64,000 nucleotides of DNA, from NCBI GenBank assembly GCA_038503065.1, contig JBCAMK010000010.1:682001-746000 (forward strand). Direction: 5' to 3'. Below, piece by piece: positions 1 through 13,200 of the stretch. The stretch's first letter is position 1, and each line of letters opens with the position of its first letter. The translations under genes and the position numbers were made by a program. This DNA is from Paragyromitra xinjiangensis. Its lineage: Eukaryota; Ascomycota; Pezizomycetes; Pezizales; Discinaceae. The notes under the pieces were generated by a model. It did no database searches. It had not been told where the DNA came from and was given only the letters and a program-made list of their open reading frames with translations.

Positions 1-1
1 G

Positions 2-157
2 GTTATTGTTAAGACAGAGTTGGACAGCCCGAGTACTCAAAGCCCAGTCGCGAGGAAAAGGAGGAGGATTAAAGTCGAGGTGAAAGAAGAGGAAGATGAC
101 GATGCGGTTATTGCCGATATCGAGGATATAATCCCCAGCCTTAAATCGCCTCGGTAA
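2..157 (+). CDS. 3' end of an unidentified gene with an acidic, SUMO-motif-rich tail
   Basis: The window opens inside an open frame that ends at TAA 155-157, giving about 51 C-terminal residues. The tail holds a basic patch (ARKRRR) that could be a nuclear localisation signal, followed by an acidic run of Glu and Asp. Three sites fit the sumoylation consensus (hydrophobic-Lys-x-Glu): VKTE, IKVE and VKEE. This suggests a nuclear, possibly chromatin-associated or transcriptional protein, but nothing identifies a family. The gene converges tail to tail on the DUF202 gene, with about 630 bp between the stop codons. The frame is clear; the function is unknown. Confidence 0.6.
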   Translation, partial: VIVKTELDSPSTQSPVARKRRRIKVEVKEEEDDDAVIADIEDIIPSLKSPR

Positions 158-789
158 AAGACCACTCTATCTAACGGATCCCTGCATAACATACCACTTA
201 TCATCTACAACTTGTTTTTAATCGGACGAAAGCCCACATCTATTATTATTCATTCACTCACTCATCCCCGTCTTCCTTTTTCTCACAACGCCTCTTGGCA
301 TTACGCCCCCACCAGAGATAGAATCCAGGCCTAATGACGCTAAGAGGATACAGCTAGTTTACTCTCGGTAGTTTCCTCGAGTGCGATCTGGTGACAGGTA
401 CTTGAATGAACCGTGATTATGACGTTTTGAAGGCGTTCTATGTCTAAGACAGCGATGTTATACATCCCTGCATAACTGTACGCACATACGACTTCCTAAA
501 AGCAATATACCCAGTACACTCCATTCCTCAGTAAAGTTTAACCGTATCATTAAGTTTCTCTACCAAACACTGCCTCACCTCCACCCCAGTCAACGATAAA
601 AATACAACTGCTGTCTTATCGCCGAAGAAAAAAAAAGGAAAAAAAACACCTGCAAGTGCTGATCCATGGAAGTAAACCCCAATTTATATAAATCAGAAAA
701 AAAGAAACGAAGAAAGAAAATTCATAAAGTCCATAAACGCACTAAACTCCTGCCCCATGCAAGCAAGCAAAGCAAGAAAGTACCATAAA
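158..789. other. Convergent 3' intergenic spacer
   Basis: This 632 bp lies between the stop of the upstream + strand gene and the stop of the DUF202 gene on the - strand. It should hold both 3' UTRs. A-rich tracts occur around 626-650 and 697-720. I see no coding frame, RNA gene or repeat. Confidence 0.6.
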
Positions 790-2213
790 TCACAATTCGT
801 ATTCCGAAGGCTGGACGAGCATCAAGATAACCAATGTCGCTATCATAAGCTTCACATTCGCCAGTTCCGTCAGTCAACTGCGGAAAACCCGGGTGGCAAC
901 GCAAAAATAAAAAATAAAAAAACTAAGAGAGGGGAAGAAATACCAAGCAGGCCACCAATGTCAACACGAAAATACTCCCTCTGCTAGCGGGGAACTTCCC
1001 TTTCATCAACCAGCTTTGAGACTCGTAGTATCTGCAATAATCGAGTACGGAAGGTTCCTTCAAAATCAGTCCACTGCATTTTAATCGTCACTGCACGGGT
1101 GGCGAAGGAGCGGGGTATAGAGTAAACGACGAGGCGAGGAGGCAGAGAAATGATAAAACGGACCGATTCACACCAATCACCAACACCAATATTGATATTC
1201 CAATGAAAGTGGCGCCGAGCGGCTTACCCATGTGAGACAGCGTCGTGACGCCCACATCTAGAAATCTGTTAGCTGTTCTGTCCACTTTATGCGACCCAGT
1301 TGAAAATGAAGAGGATCAAAAAAAAACCGCATGATCTCCACGATAAACGAATCCACGTACCAGATGAATTACCTGCGCTGATAGCAGCATTGAGTCGGAA
1401 AAGCTGAGTGATTGCAATGCCTACAAAAGCAAAAAAGAAAAAAGAAAAGAATCGAGCAACCCTGGTTAGCTGGTGTGTCGATACCCAATGGGATCATCGA
1501 CGTTTCGCAATTCCCATCAAAGCTCTGCATGGGGATGTTCCGTACCGATCGAAGTGAATGCAAGAGAAGTTCTGAGCCACGCTAAAAATGTCCGCTCTGT
1601 GAAAAAGCACGATACCCGGAACGGGTTTCCGATTAGCGACTTTATTGCCTACTTCGACCGAAAAAGCAAAAAATAAAACGAGGGAAGGAAAAACGATATG
1701 CCGGCTTTCCCTCCACCCATGGGACAGGAAAATGAAACTTGGAAACATCCGCATGCACATACCCAAAGCCAAATGATCCCTCGCCACCGACCCCTTATTC
1801 TCCAGTTCGATCGCCCCAAACTTCCCGAGCCACCCTGAAAATGTTTCCTTCGTTTCCTCCCGGATCGAGGAGTGATTGGTCGAGACCGTTGCAGCGTAGT
1901 TCCGAGGGTCGCTTCGGGCGGCAAACGCCGTCATCTCATCAGCAGGTTCCCAAGCTCCAAAACCAGCTGCTACTCCACGGTGAACTTCTTTAGAGTTGGT
2001 CGAACCGTTCAATCGCGACGGCCGCCGTCGTGGGGGGATTCGCGAGGATTCAGAATCGGACGTCGCTTGGGTATCATCGGTGGGGACAGAAGTGTGAGAT
2101 TGCTGTCGGGACAGGGTATGAGGCGTTGTTAGTGAAGAAGCGTAAGATGTTCCAGTAGGTGAAGAGGACAGGGAGGACGATGAATCGTGGTTTTTTTGGT
2201 GGATATCGGCCAT
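790..2213 (-). CDS. DUF202 (YidH-like) integral membrane protein, 267 aa
   Basis: There are six exons: 1763-2213, 1546-1596, 1361-1420, 1164-1257, 944-1031 and 790-849. Their lengths sum to 804 nt and every joint keeps frame. The first ~130 residues are Ser/Thr-rich and probably disordered. The DUF202 core follows, with the typical sequence GSVARDHLALERTFLAWLRT running across the first intron, then ITQLFRL, then a GKPLG loop before the second membrane span. The third span follows KGKFPASRGS. That makes three predicted transmembrane helices (about 155-178, 200-222 and 240-262), usual for the family. Fungal DUF202 proteins sit in internal membranes such as the vacuole; their biochemical role is not established. 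The ATG at 2213 was chosen because the further upstream reading lacks an ATG. The fourth donor (GTCCGT) and the last acceptor are weak but give the only frame that restores the third helix. Confidence 0.88.
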
Positions 2214-5200
2214 TGTTGGTGGGTGTGTGGATAGGTAGGTATATCGGGCGTTTCTTGTTATCGGATCTAAATAGTTAACTCTTGTTCTTCCACCTGTCGT
2301 CACCAAGATCTCCAAGCCTGAATGCTTTCAATTCGCGAATTCTCATACAAAGAGGGGATATAGTCACCTAAAGACGGAGAACTGTGAGGGGGCTGCCGAC
2401 TGTGGTACGATATATTGAGTTGCTATATACTAACCTGTCGAGGTAAAAAGCGTCGGTCAGTTATCTACCCTAGGCACTCGAAGGGATCCGAATGCCAATC
2501 CTGAGTGGAGAAGCCCGCATTTGGCTTCGGCAGGCGGAATCTCCACCACAAACGGGTGCCAAGCCCATAAGCGAGATCACAAGCTTTGGGACCCTGAAAC
2601 ACACACGCGACAGGAGTACTCTAGCGATAATACTCGGACTTTGTCTTCAAAGAATATTTAATAGTGAGGGGAAGAGATGTAACTGGCGCAAATCGCCTCA
2701 GGGCTATCTTGTGATATCTCGTAGTGTTTTTTCGGTTTGGTTTTCGAACTCTAGATCTTAGTCCGGAAACTCCTCGTTTATTTGTGTGACACGAGCGGTT
2801 GTGCGCGTGACAATCCAGCTATCTTAACCCAAAATGTGGTTTTTTAGATACAGAAACAAATCAGCCTAATATCGTTTTCTGAGTGTAAGCGAATATTAGA
2901 GCAATAATTGACTAAAACTATGAGAATAACCCCTCTTCCCATTCCTGTTATAAGCCCCGATAAATACGACGAGTGACAGACTGTGATACTAATAGTCGGC
3001 TCGGGGTGAAGCTGGTTTAAGTGATACACACTTATTAATACCTATTAGTGGATATATCTTAGAGAGCGTTTGGGTACTGACTTAGTTGGCTCGCCGTGAT
3101 GGAGTACACGAAATTGAGGGTGGTAAATACACCAGCCTCTCGGGTTACCTCCAAAATTTCTTTATCTACTCACGGGAACTAATAGTAAGTTGAGGGTTCA
3201 ATAATAGGAATGAAGTAAGATATAATGACAAAAGCTAAGAAAATACAAACAACCTTCCCGAATAGCCACGGAACACGAACTCTCCGAACGACAAGCACAA
3301 ATCACTGATTAGGAAATACTCAAAGATAGATGGGGTGCACCTACGGAATAAAGTTTTCCTAGGCTATCTTCTTCGTGAGTTTCTCACTCTGCCAATATTT
3401 CTGGGCCATCGGTATTCTATATTCGGTGGGCGCTCTGTCCAATCTCCATCATCTTGATTTTATCGCTGTACGTTATTTTTGGCTCAACCTATGACTATGT
3501 GTCGACTCGGATGGATAGATGAGCAACGCATCTCCCAGTCGGAAGTACATACAGCATATACTCCTAGCTTCACTTATCTGTAATTGAGTTCGGCGCTGCG
3601 ACCTCCCAGGTTGTGTGTACTCTTGACGGTTCGCTGCATAATATTAGAATAATCTGTACCACAATACATGTATATTAGATACAAGGTACAGATGCCAAGA
3701 CTTGATACCGGGGGGGGGTGGTAGATATCACGTTGGTAGGGGGTCGGCCACATCCCGTGACGCGGTCGGTGAATTGATTCAAGTATTTTTTTACTGGGCA
3801 GGTATTCCCCGTTGAGGGACTTTGTTAGCTTCTTGCCTGATCCTTGGTGGTCGTGATATACATCATGGGTAGGCCCGATATACTATTAGCTTCTTGGGGA
3901 GATTCTACGGCATCCTGCCTTTCCCGTAGTATTGCTAGGCTATACTCGCAGAGATCTCACCAACTACTACGGAAATGGGGAATCTGTTTACATTGATAGA
4001 ATGGACAGGCTCGAGCCGATTGTAGTTGGGCCGCATCTTAGCTACCGGAAGAAATATATTTATGGCGAATGTAATTCTAGGCGTGTGAGTGAGTGTATGT
4101 AGTCATATGAAATTGTGAAATTCTAGTAGTTCCAGGGCTGAAAATAGGGAAGAATGGTAGCATTCTGGAAATTATAGTCTCGAAACTTGTCACGTGATAA
4201 TCCTTACTTGGGATTGCTTCTGCAAGAGGTTATATTCATTCATTCGGGGCATTCTAAACTTGGTTGGTATGTCGGCTAGCGCTGCCCTAGGGTCAAGTCG
4301 GATAAAGGATAGTGATTTTAGTCTCGGGAGAGATTTTTACCCCTACCCTGTAGCCAGTACCGTAAAACTTGGATACATACGGACCGTTGCCAAGAGGGAG
4401 GCTTGCGGTGCTAAACCTTTCTAAGGTAACATACAACACATTAGGAGGGAGGAGGGCGGTTCAGCTGAGGCTGTTGGAGCCTGTCCGCAGCGAAAAGACC
4501 CCCAAATCCGTGGATCTCTCCCTCTAATTGGAATAGTATACTAAAAGCCACCCTCTTGGCAACGGTCTGTATTTATCCAAGTTCTACGATATCTTTATCC
4601 TATGAGGTGCTCATGGGTGTTATAACCTAACCCGACCCCGAATTGGCTACCGCTCGAGTGCTGGCAGGATGCTGGTGGTAAGAGTTGTTCAATCCGGTCA
4701 GTTTCGCTTCTATTAATTGCAGTGGTGTACTGGCGCTGGGCTGATCCAACCTAATTAGCACATTTTGGACGCACCTAACGAATTAATCGATATCAAATCT
4801 TTAGATTTTCATTGCCGTATAGCGAGTGATATATTGTGATTCTAAAAGCTACATAATGTCGAGTGATAGGTCATGACTGTTAGCTAATAGATAAATAGTT
4901 TATTAAGCGTATCCAACCACTTGGGTTATTGAAAATTGATAGCTGGTGGTGGTGGTGATGATGAATTCATTAAGTACATGATTGATAGCAGAGCCTTCGC
5001 TAGGAATTCGGTTGTAATTCGATTTTAACGGACATATATATGGGAGAGATAGACTTTGAAATCCTGCATACACGCATGCCATCGGCTTACAATTCTACTT
5101 CTGTGGGGCAAGCACTTCTCAGACAGAAAATCTAACTAAGTATTTGAAACCTCCATATTTCTCCGCATTAGGGGCAATTCTAGGTGACATTTTGGTGAGT

Positions 5201-7575
5201 ATTGACTCCGCTTAAGGTCCAAATACTCTGTCTTCCACTAAGGCTTTGAGAGTTTACCTCGAGCACAACCGGTGACTATTGTCGTGACCTAGATGTGCTC
5301 GAGATTATATATTTGAGAGAGATTTATATGAGTCTGTGTATGCTCAAACAAACTCATAGATTATATTTGAGTTCAATATTCCCGAGAACCGAGGGAGCAA
5401 AGCCCGTACCTCGTGAGATATATAAACATGCTTTTTGATATGAAATTAGCTGCAAAGAATGTGTAGGAGCCATTTATATGAGCTTTTCACCATTACCGTT
5501 CTAGAAATACCGTTTTCATACTTAGGGTTTGACGTGAATCTAAGGCAGGAAGGGCTAGCTGTAGTTAAAGAAACTGTGAGGCCCCTCGGTGCTGGTTTGG
5601 CCTCTCTTCCAGTGCTCCGACTCATGTTGACAGCGGCGACTACTGCAACAACGGCTATGGCACAACCGAGGGCGATACCGGTTATTTGTCCCCATCTAAA
5701 CTTGTGGTTGTGGTAAAATCTTCAGACGATGAGTCTCTCTTCAAAAACCCCTGCTAGCCCAGGAAGATGACCGGCATTTATTGGGGGGTAGGAGCAGAGC
5801 GGTAGGTTTATGGCAGCTCAAGAAGCTATGGAGTATAGAGTGATGGGAGGGATACTGTTGTACTTTCGAGCACTGAGTAGAATTATGATGGTAGGAGATT
5901 TAATCTAGAAACTAAAGAAGTTGTTAGACTTTTGGGAAAGGAGGGAACTTATCGCAACCTGGCTACATAGCTATTAGCCATGCCGCATAAAGACCCATCG
6001 TGATTCTTGCGGTTGATTCCAGGCGTTGACACCTCAGAAAGTAGTGCCTTCCTCGGGTTCCACAAATAATTCGCAAGGGGAGAATAGTTAACTTTACTTA
6101 AGGCTTGCTCCAATTTTGATTTTCAGGCTTAATGCATGTCTCTACTTTCTATGTGCGATCCGCGTACAGGAGCAACAATCCTCTGATTAGCGGAAATTCG
6201 GGGGCGAGGAGAAAACTGGATAAAAATACTAAACCACTCAGTTAACATGTCTATCGGCTCCCCACGTTGTTGGCGTGCCATCCTAGCGTTTCAGATTGCA
6301 AGGCTCAGAATTACATGTAAGTTGGGTTGTTCCTAGGTGTGACGAATCCTTCAAGGGACCGAAGGTGAGGGTTAATGAAACCTGACATCTAGTTCCTTCC
6401 GGCTACCGAGAAGATTTTTATTCTTCATAGGCTTTATCCGTGTTTCCTGAGCTCTTCTCTTGACTTGGCCTTGACTTTGGGCGAAATCCATTACACACTC
6501 AGGAGTGACTGTAGATAGTTCAATATTTATATCTCTCGGTTTAGCTCTCACTGGCCTTTTAGGCTCGTAGCGAAGGGCTTGACAATAGAATCCTGCCTGC
6601 TCGCCTTATTTCTGTAGTAATCTTGTTGGAAGCTGTAATAGATATTGGTCATGCAGACAGGCAAGTGTAAGTACTGAGAAGGGCTGGAGGCAGTATTGGG
6701 TACTGCCGGGCATATGAGTTGAGTCATGGCAAAAAAATAATAGGAAACGTCTCTTTTCTCTGAACTTTCAGTAGCGTGACGGCGTGACGTTGCTGCCAGC
6801 CGGGTTGAGGTTGTAAGATGGTATAAAAGAATTTGAACGAGGTCAACATCGAAGAAAATGCTTGGTAACCATGGAAAAAACACATCATGAATATCACTCG
6901 GTTTGAGTCAACCAATCAGCTGTCGTATCTTAAATCTCTTTTTATTGAAATTTAACTGAGATTGTAGCACGCCACCTCGTGGCTATATTTGCGACCCAAA
7001 CAACTTAATTGAAGTCTATAGCTATAGGCTAACCAAAACCAGTTCTTTGGGCTTTTTGGGTTTTGATCTCCAGCACGCCGAATAGTGTGTAATCGTAGTA
7101 AACCCCTAAGACCTGAAGGAAGTGCTCGACTATCGACCGCATATAGAAAGGATGCTGGCAATTAAAATAAAGTGGCAAGGCTTTACGTTTAGGCCCCCAG
7201 TCGCAAGTGTGAAGCTTCGAAAAGGCAGCCGTTCAAATTGGAATTTCAACTCGTATTACCGGGCAGGGAGAAAACATGCATAGCCGCAACAAATCTAATT
7301 AGTAAACTTATTATAAGGGTATATGGAAGGAAGTGCATATAATAATTTACTACTATTCCTTTCTTGGGTGTAATGCAGCCAAGCAGCGCCATGCAGTGAT
7401 ATATTATACACTCACCGCACATGTCAGCATTATATACACGTAAAGGCCATTTAGCGCCTTGGCGTTTCGTGCAAGCGGATTCCAACGCGTCTCCTCAAAC
7501 TCTGCCCTTCTGTTCTCCTTTCCCCCCGCGTTTCCCCTCACCATCCCTCGCCTCTTACTCAACTTCATATTCAAA
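2214..7575. other. Gene-poor desert upstream of the DUF202 and Mbp1-like genes
   Basis: About 5.4 kb without a recognisable gene. Both flanking genes point away, so each end is promoter sequence (divergent arrangement). All open frames are under about 115 codons, AT-rich and unlike known proteins. There is a G homopolymer near 3711-3718 and many A/T runs. The texture suggests old, decayed transposon sequence, but I could not find terminal repeats or a transposase or reverse transcriptase motif. Confidence 0.5.
7485..7490 (+). promoter_or_regulatory. MCB-type box (ACGCGT) in the Mbp1-like promoter
   Basis: A perfect ACGCGT, the MluI cell-cycle box bound by MBF (Mbp1/Swi6 type complexes), lies 86 bp upstream of the Mbp1-like ATG. 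A 6 bp match can occur by chance. Its place close to the start of the gene for the protein family that binds it makes autoregulation plausible. Confidence 0.45.
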
Positions 7576-10256
7576 ATGGATGACGATGCTGCTCCGCCGC
7601 CGATAGTCTTCAAGGCTACTTACAGTGGCACTCCCGTGTAAGTCTTCCTTCTCTTCCTCCTACTAGTGACCCCTAGTCGGCAGAAAACGCACGCAGTGCA
7701 TAGCCAAGATATTTTGGAGTCATGTCTAAAATTGACATCTTCATCTTGTTCCTCTGTTGTGTCGTTGATATCGATAGGAGGAAGCATAGGGGGTTTTTTT
7801 GATTTTACCCCTCAAAATTCTTTTGGATGTCCCCTGTGCTAATTATTGTGGGCGCTCTCGCAGCTATGAATAGTACGTCCCTCTTTTCGCACACCATCGC
7901 TTCGCTTGATCCCTCTGGAAACTAATGCGTAGTCTAAAGTATCGCAAAAGGAATCGCATGTATGCGCAGAAGATCCGATTCATGGGTGAACGCTACGCAA
8001 GTGCTGAAGGTTCAACCTCCTGACTCCCACAGATTTAGAATGAGGCTCCTAAACTGCGCCACTTTTTCACATAGGTTGCCGAGTTTGATAAACCGCAGAG
8101 GACAAGAATTCTAGAACGTGAGGTCCAACGAGGTGTTCACGAAAAAGTGCAGGGTGGTTATGGAAAATATCAAGGTAAGCGACTTGCGATTTTAGGGGTA
8201 TCATAGAACTTGGATATTCCACGATCCTTTTTCTTGAGCACCAGTTAACGGATGACACGATAGGAACTTGGGTGCCTTTGGAGCGTGCCAAAGAGATCGC
8301 AGCCCTTTATAATGTTGGCGAATTACTCAAGCCTATCTTTGAATTTCGGCCTTCCACCGAATCTCCCCCGCTGGCGCCCAAACATGTTACTGCCGCATCT
8401 ACGAAGCCAAGACCTGCGCGAGCACCAGCTCGAGCCGCGCCCACCGCGGCACCTGTCAAACGTGTAACGAGTAAGTTTGAGTTGTCTCTGCCTTCGGTAT
8501 GATGTCATAGCCTCAAGAGAAATTTCTTAATTCCTTTGTTAAAATAGAGCCCACACCGCCAGCGCCGGCGCCAGTACCAGCGCCACCATCCCATATCAGC
8601 TCGGAAGAAGATGAGGGTGAGGATGATGATTTGAGCGACATGGATCCTCTTAATGACCCCAGTTCACCATCCGTCCAGTCTTCATCTGCATCTGAAGGGG
8701 ACCTTTCAGAACTTGAACTGGAAGACCACCCATCCCAGCATTCCGTAAATACAGCCCTGGGAAGGAAGCACAAGCAAATGGATCATGAGGAGTTATCGTC
8801 GTCAGGCCTAATACCTTCATCGCAGCAAAGAAGAATGGCGTATAGTGACGAGCTTCTCGACTATTTCATGGCAAACGAGAAAGGTCTCCCAGATTTCCTC
8901 ATAAATCCACCCCCGGATTTTGACGTAAATGAGATTATCGACGACGAAGGCCACACGGCCTTCCACTGGGCTGCAGCGATGGGTGATTTGAGAGTCATAG
9001 AATTACTGTACAAGGCGAATGCGAACATCTACATGGTCAATAAGCGTGGTGAGACACCTCTCATGCGTGCTGTTCTCTTCACCAACAATTACGATCGAAA
9101 ATCTTTTCCTCGGTTAGTCGAAACGCTCCGAGATACAATATTCCATGTAGACAACTACGACTCAACAGTTTTCCACCACATAGCAGCGACCACTTCCTCG
9201 AGAAACAAACTTCTGGCAGCACGGTATTATTACGATGTCTTATTGCAAAAACTCGGCGAGAAACACTCTATGGCTGAAATTGCGAATGTGTTGGACCAAA
9301 AGGATGCTCCAGGCGACACGGCGCTCACGATCGCAGCTCGCAACGGCGCAAAGAAATGTGTCCGAAGTTTGCTTGCTCACAACGCCAACCCAAACATCCC
9401 GAACAACGAAGGGCAAACAGCTGATCAATATATCGTTGCTGTTGAGCGTCAACGGCGAAATGGGGATTATCCTATGGCGTCGAGTTCATCACCTTTCCAA
9501 TCACATGATCATCATCTCCACCACCACCCGCACCACTCGCGCTATCAAAGACATCCGTCTACACAATCGGCTGCAACTGTAGCGGCAGTAAACTATGCCA
9601 ATGCCAGCCATGTTCCTCGACCCCATATCTCTGAAGCAGCCATTTCGGCGACCAAGAAGGTGATACCGCAAATGGCGGAGATGTTAGAAGGGCTTGCAAC
9701 CGCGTTCGATAATGAACTGCAAGATAAGGAAGAAGATGTCAGTCAAGCTCAACGGTTACTTGACAGTTCAACCCACGAGATTCAAGCTTGCAAAGCAACC
9801 TCCGAAGAAACCTTAGCTCCTTTCGGTGATGTAGCCATAATGGAGTCCCAAATAGAATCTCTGAAAGCCGAAGCAGACGCGTTAGCAGAAGAACTTAAGA
9901 AAATATTTGAGCGTGGTCAATATTATGAGCTCTCGAACCTCGTCCGCGAAGAAGAGCAGCAGCTAGAAGACGAGAAAGAGTCACTCGCTAATACAGACGA
10001 CCCTGACACATTGATGGAGAAACTTACAGCTGCACGAGACCTCGCACAGGCACAACGGGAGAGAGAGGAATTGCGTGAGACAATCATAAAGGCTCACGCA
10101 AGGAGCGGGGCGGGCGAAAAGATGAGTGATTACCGACGCTTAATTGCGTTGAGCTGCTCATTACTTACGGAGGACGTGGAGGATTTATTGCCAGAAATCT
10201 TAAAAGACTTAGAAGCAGGGGGGGACGGAGATATAAGAGATGGCTTGATGATATGA
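7576..10256 (+). CDS. mbp1: Mbp1/Res-type APSES transcription factor with ankyrin repeats, 718 aa
   Basis: The DNA-binding subunit of MBF-type complexes, which switch on G1/S genes through MCB sites. Six exons: 7576-7637, 7864-7872, 7940-8009, 8075-8174, 8264-8470 and 8548-10256, total 2157 nt in frame. The APSES/KilA-N domain (about residues 3-105) is assembled from five of them and carries [13 protein letters not shown], then [15 protein letters not shown] and [14 protein letters not shown], all diagnostic for Mbp1/Swi4/Res proteins. A proline-rich and acidic linker follows. Ankyrin repeats start near residue 280 ([10 protein letters not shown]) and continue to about 445 ([12 protein letters not shown]). 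A His-rich stretch lies near 465-480, and a predicted coiled coil (about 505-640) suits pairing with a Swi6-like partner. Exon 2 is only 9 nt. An MCB box sits just upstream. Mbp1 versus Swi4 orthology rests on the basic-region sequence and is likely but not certain. Confidence 0.93.
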
Positions 10257-13200
10257 TTATTTTATGTTGAGGCTGTGCCTATCTTGTTCACTGGTGTTTT
10301 AGCACTTTTTCGCTTATTTCCACCCTTTCTCGTTTGCACTCATCGATTGAGGTCCACAGGTGTTATTTCGGGGTTCGCTGCAGTGTACAGCATTTATTTT
10401 CTTGCCAAGGACTTTTTTCGCTTTTCTTTCCTTATCTACTTTTGGGATGTGTATGATACCTCGGTGCTGATTTGCAGTAGTAATTGGGAGGGGCGGGGAT
10501 GGTTTTGTTGCCTATTCAATGGGGGGGGGGGGTTATCTGTATAAAGGTTGGGAATGATAAACGTAAGGAGTGAGGGGTATCATATCACTGTGTGCCTGGA
10601 TGCGTGGAGTTGTGGGCAGCAATCATCTCGTTTCTAGCTTTCCTGGGTAATTTCAAGAATTTTAACCTGATGTTTAGTGCTGTAGTAGTTACAGTTTCAT
10701 AGCCAAAATTTATCAAAATAGCTTGAGAAAAAAGGTGTATAGAAGGGTTCATTGAAGATTCCGTTCGTGGCTCACCACTCACCTTTTAGCTCCCTATATT
10801 TTCCGCCATAAACCACCCGCCGCTCATCAATTTGCGTGCGAAGAGCTCCAATCATTGAAGATGTTTCAACAGGGACTAAATCAAACCCATTTAGTTACCA
10901 TACGGTAGCAAACAATATCAACTCTTCCTCAAGTCCTACTTCACTATCTGTCACTCGCCCCATGGTTGACTAGCGTATTACTACAGGACGCTTGCATAAT
11001 AGTCCTGCCGGACTGCAAATACTTCTCCCCCCTTACAATTAGTTTTAACCCAAGATTTAATGTTGGTAATAACTCATAGCTTAGATTACCAAACCCTCTC
11101 GTGCGTCGTAAATCTGCTTTGAATTGGCCAACCGGTATACTCCGTAATATTGTCCCCCATCGCTGGCGTACCCCATGATCCCAATAAACTCTGCTTTTGG
11201 GAACTGAAATCGAAAACACCACTGTAACTCCCCATTTCGAAGCGAGGGTATCCTTTATCGGAGACTGGAGCCCTATTTCGTCCGTAACCACTTCTTGGTG
11301 GAATAGTTTTTGGATTGATCACCGTATCCGCCATCAGAAAGCTCAACAATATGAGGACTAATTAAAATGATTCAAAGGCCAGAGGACATCGCCCAATGAC
11401 TAGGGGTGCCAAAAAATTACCGCTCTATCAAACATTGACGGGTGATATTTCGTGGCGAAACGAAATGAAGTCGACTGAATCTACCAAATAATCACTCTAT
11501 CTCCTCTAGGCCATCGGTATCGGAGGATGTTTGGTTCACCAAAATATAGCTTTCGCCATCTTGTGATGGTTCGGCCTCTTAATCATGGAACCCATTGCGT
11601 CACGGGAAATGGTTCGATGAGCCGCGAGCTGCCTTCCAGTCGCTGTTCCTCGCTCGGTGGCCGGCGTTGATAGTTGATTATTCCTGTAGGCTTTCATTGG
11701 TCTCTAGCAACAGCCATCAGTGCCTGTCGTTCTCTACAAATTTTTATCGACTCCTTGGATCCTATAAACTCTCCCGCTACTTTCATCGACTCACCTAAAT
11801 AACCAAGACCCCCTTCTTGCCCGCTGGGAAGGGTCGGCTAGGAACAAACCTGGTAGCAGCGTAGTTGAAGCTATCGAGATTGAGGCATTTGCTTGAGATT
11901 TCTACGAAGCAAGCGATGGCCAGAGGACGGTGGGACGATAAGAGACCACCATCTCCGTTTTCCAGCTTCTTACTGATTGGGGGTTATTAATCCAATAGAT
12001 CTTTCCAAATCCTCATACCCCAAACGTCTGCTCAGCTATTCCGTCCACAAACCACGAACAAACCCCAAGCCAGCTCAACCCCCAAAGATACAAACCAATT
12101 CCAATCTCTTTCCTCGGTGCCTCGAATAAACCCAAGTAACCAATGAAAAAAGTCCTCCTAAAGGGGAGAAGGTTCCAAAAACTATCAGAAAGATGACGAA
12201 GACGCTAGACCCCATCCCTACCTCATAGAGACAGATAGAAGGCCATCGACAGCCTTCTGAGGTTGACGCTGGGGTCCCTCCGCCCGGAGGCAGAGTCATT
12301 GGCAGCCAACCCCCATCTTTCTGAGATAAGTATGAAGAGGAAATAAGGGTGTGAAGAGGGGGCGGTTTTATAGTAATACATGCCGAGTAATATTTTGCTG
12401 ACATCTAGGCTAGAGTCTGGATTTGGGGACAAGCATAAGATGGCGGATGAATGAGGGCGTTTCATTCGTTGTGGGAGACGAACTGGTTGGGTGGGCTTGT
12501 GGAAACCACAGTATGTCCTCGCAACTCACCCCAATAAGGCAATCTCTCGAGCACGCTAGATTTATCACACATCGGTTCTTTGTCTTCTAGTTATGTGATT
12601 GGTCACTATCTAATAATCCATAACTAGCTAATCCATCTCAGCGGATATCAATGACCAAACTTCTCCCGTTCCATTTAAAGGGCGGTAAACTAAGAAACAA
12701 ACATTACGGCAAAAAAAGTGATGTAGTAGTTAACGCTCGACCCCTCGCCCTGTCGGCCCCTAGCAAGACTTTGGAGATAGGTTCGGTTTTGCTGTTCAGA
12801 TCCCGCCAGTTTTGTTTTTCTTTCCTGTGCTTTAAACCGTGGCTATGTAGCGGGCTGTTTGCCAAGGAGGTAATAGGATTTGAACAATCCCTATAATTTG
12901 CTCTTCTCCTTCACTCATAATCCCCTTGATTGGGGTGATATGAGCAAAGTTCAGCAGGGTAATCAACAGAATATGCTCCTTTCCTTCATTATATATATAG
13001 ATATATATAGATACATGTAAGCTAATCTCAACTACCGCCAAGAACTTAGAATAGTAATAATGTATAGGCTCTAGGGCTCAGAAGACACGCCCTTACCTGC
13101 AAGATGTTATTCGCGGATTAGCCACGACATGTTCACGCATTAGCAATTCAGAAATACATGTACCCTTTATCGATAGAACGAATTCTAACCAAGACTGAAG

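Noticed and set aside
9500..9560. His-rich stretch of the Mbp1-like protein as a metal site
   Set aside because: A low-complexity HHxHHHPHH run in a disordered linker; common in fungal regulators and no second ligand cluster.
12876..12892. tRNA-like TTCAAATCC on the - strand
   Set aside because: The stem leaves a 5 nt loop rather than 7, and no D arm, anticodon arm or acceptor stem fits around it.
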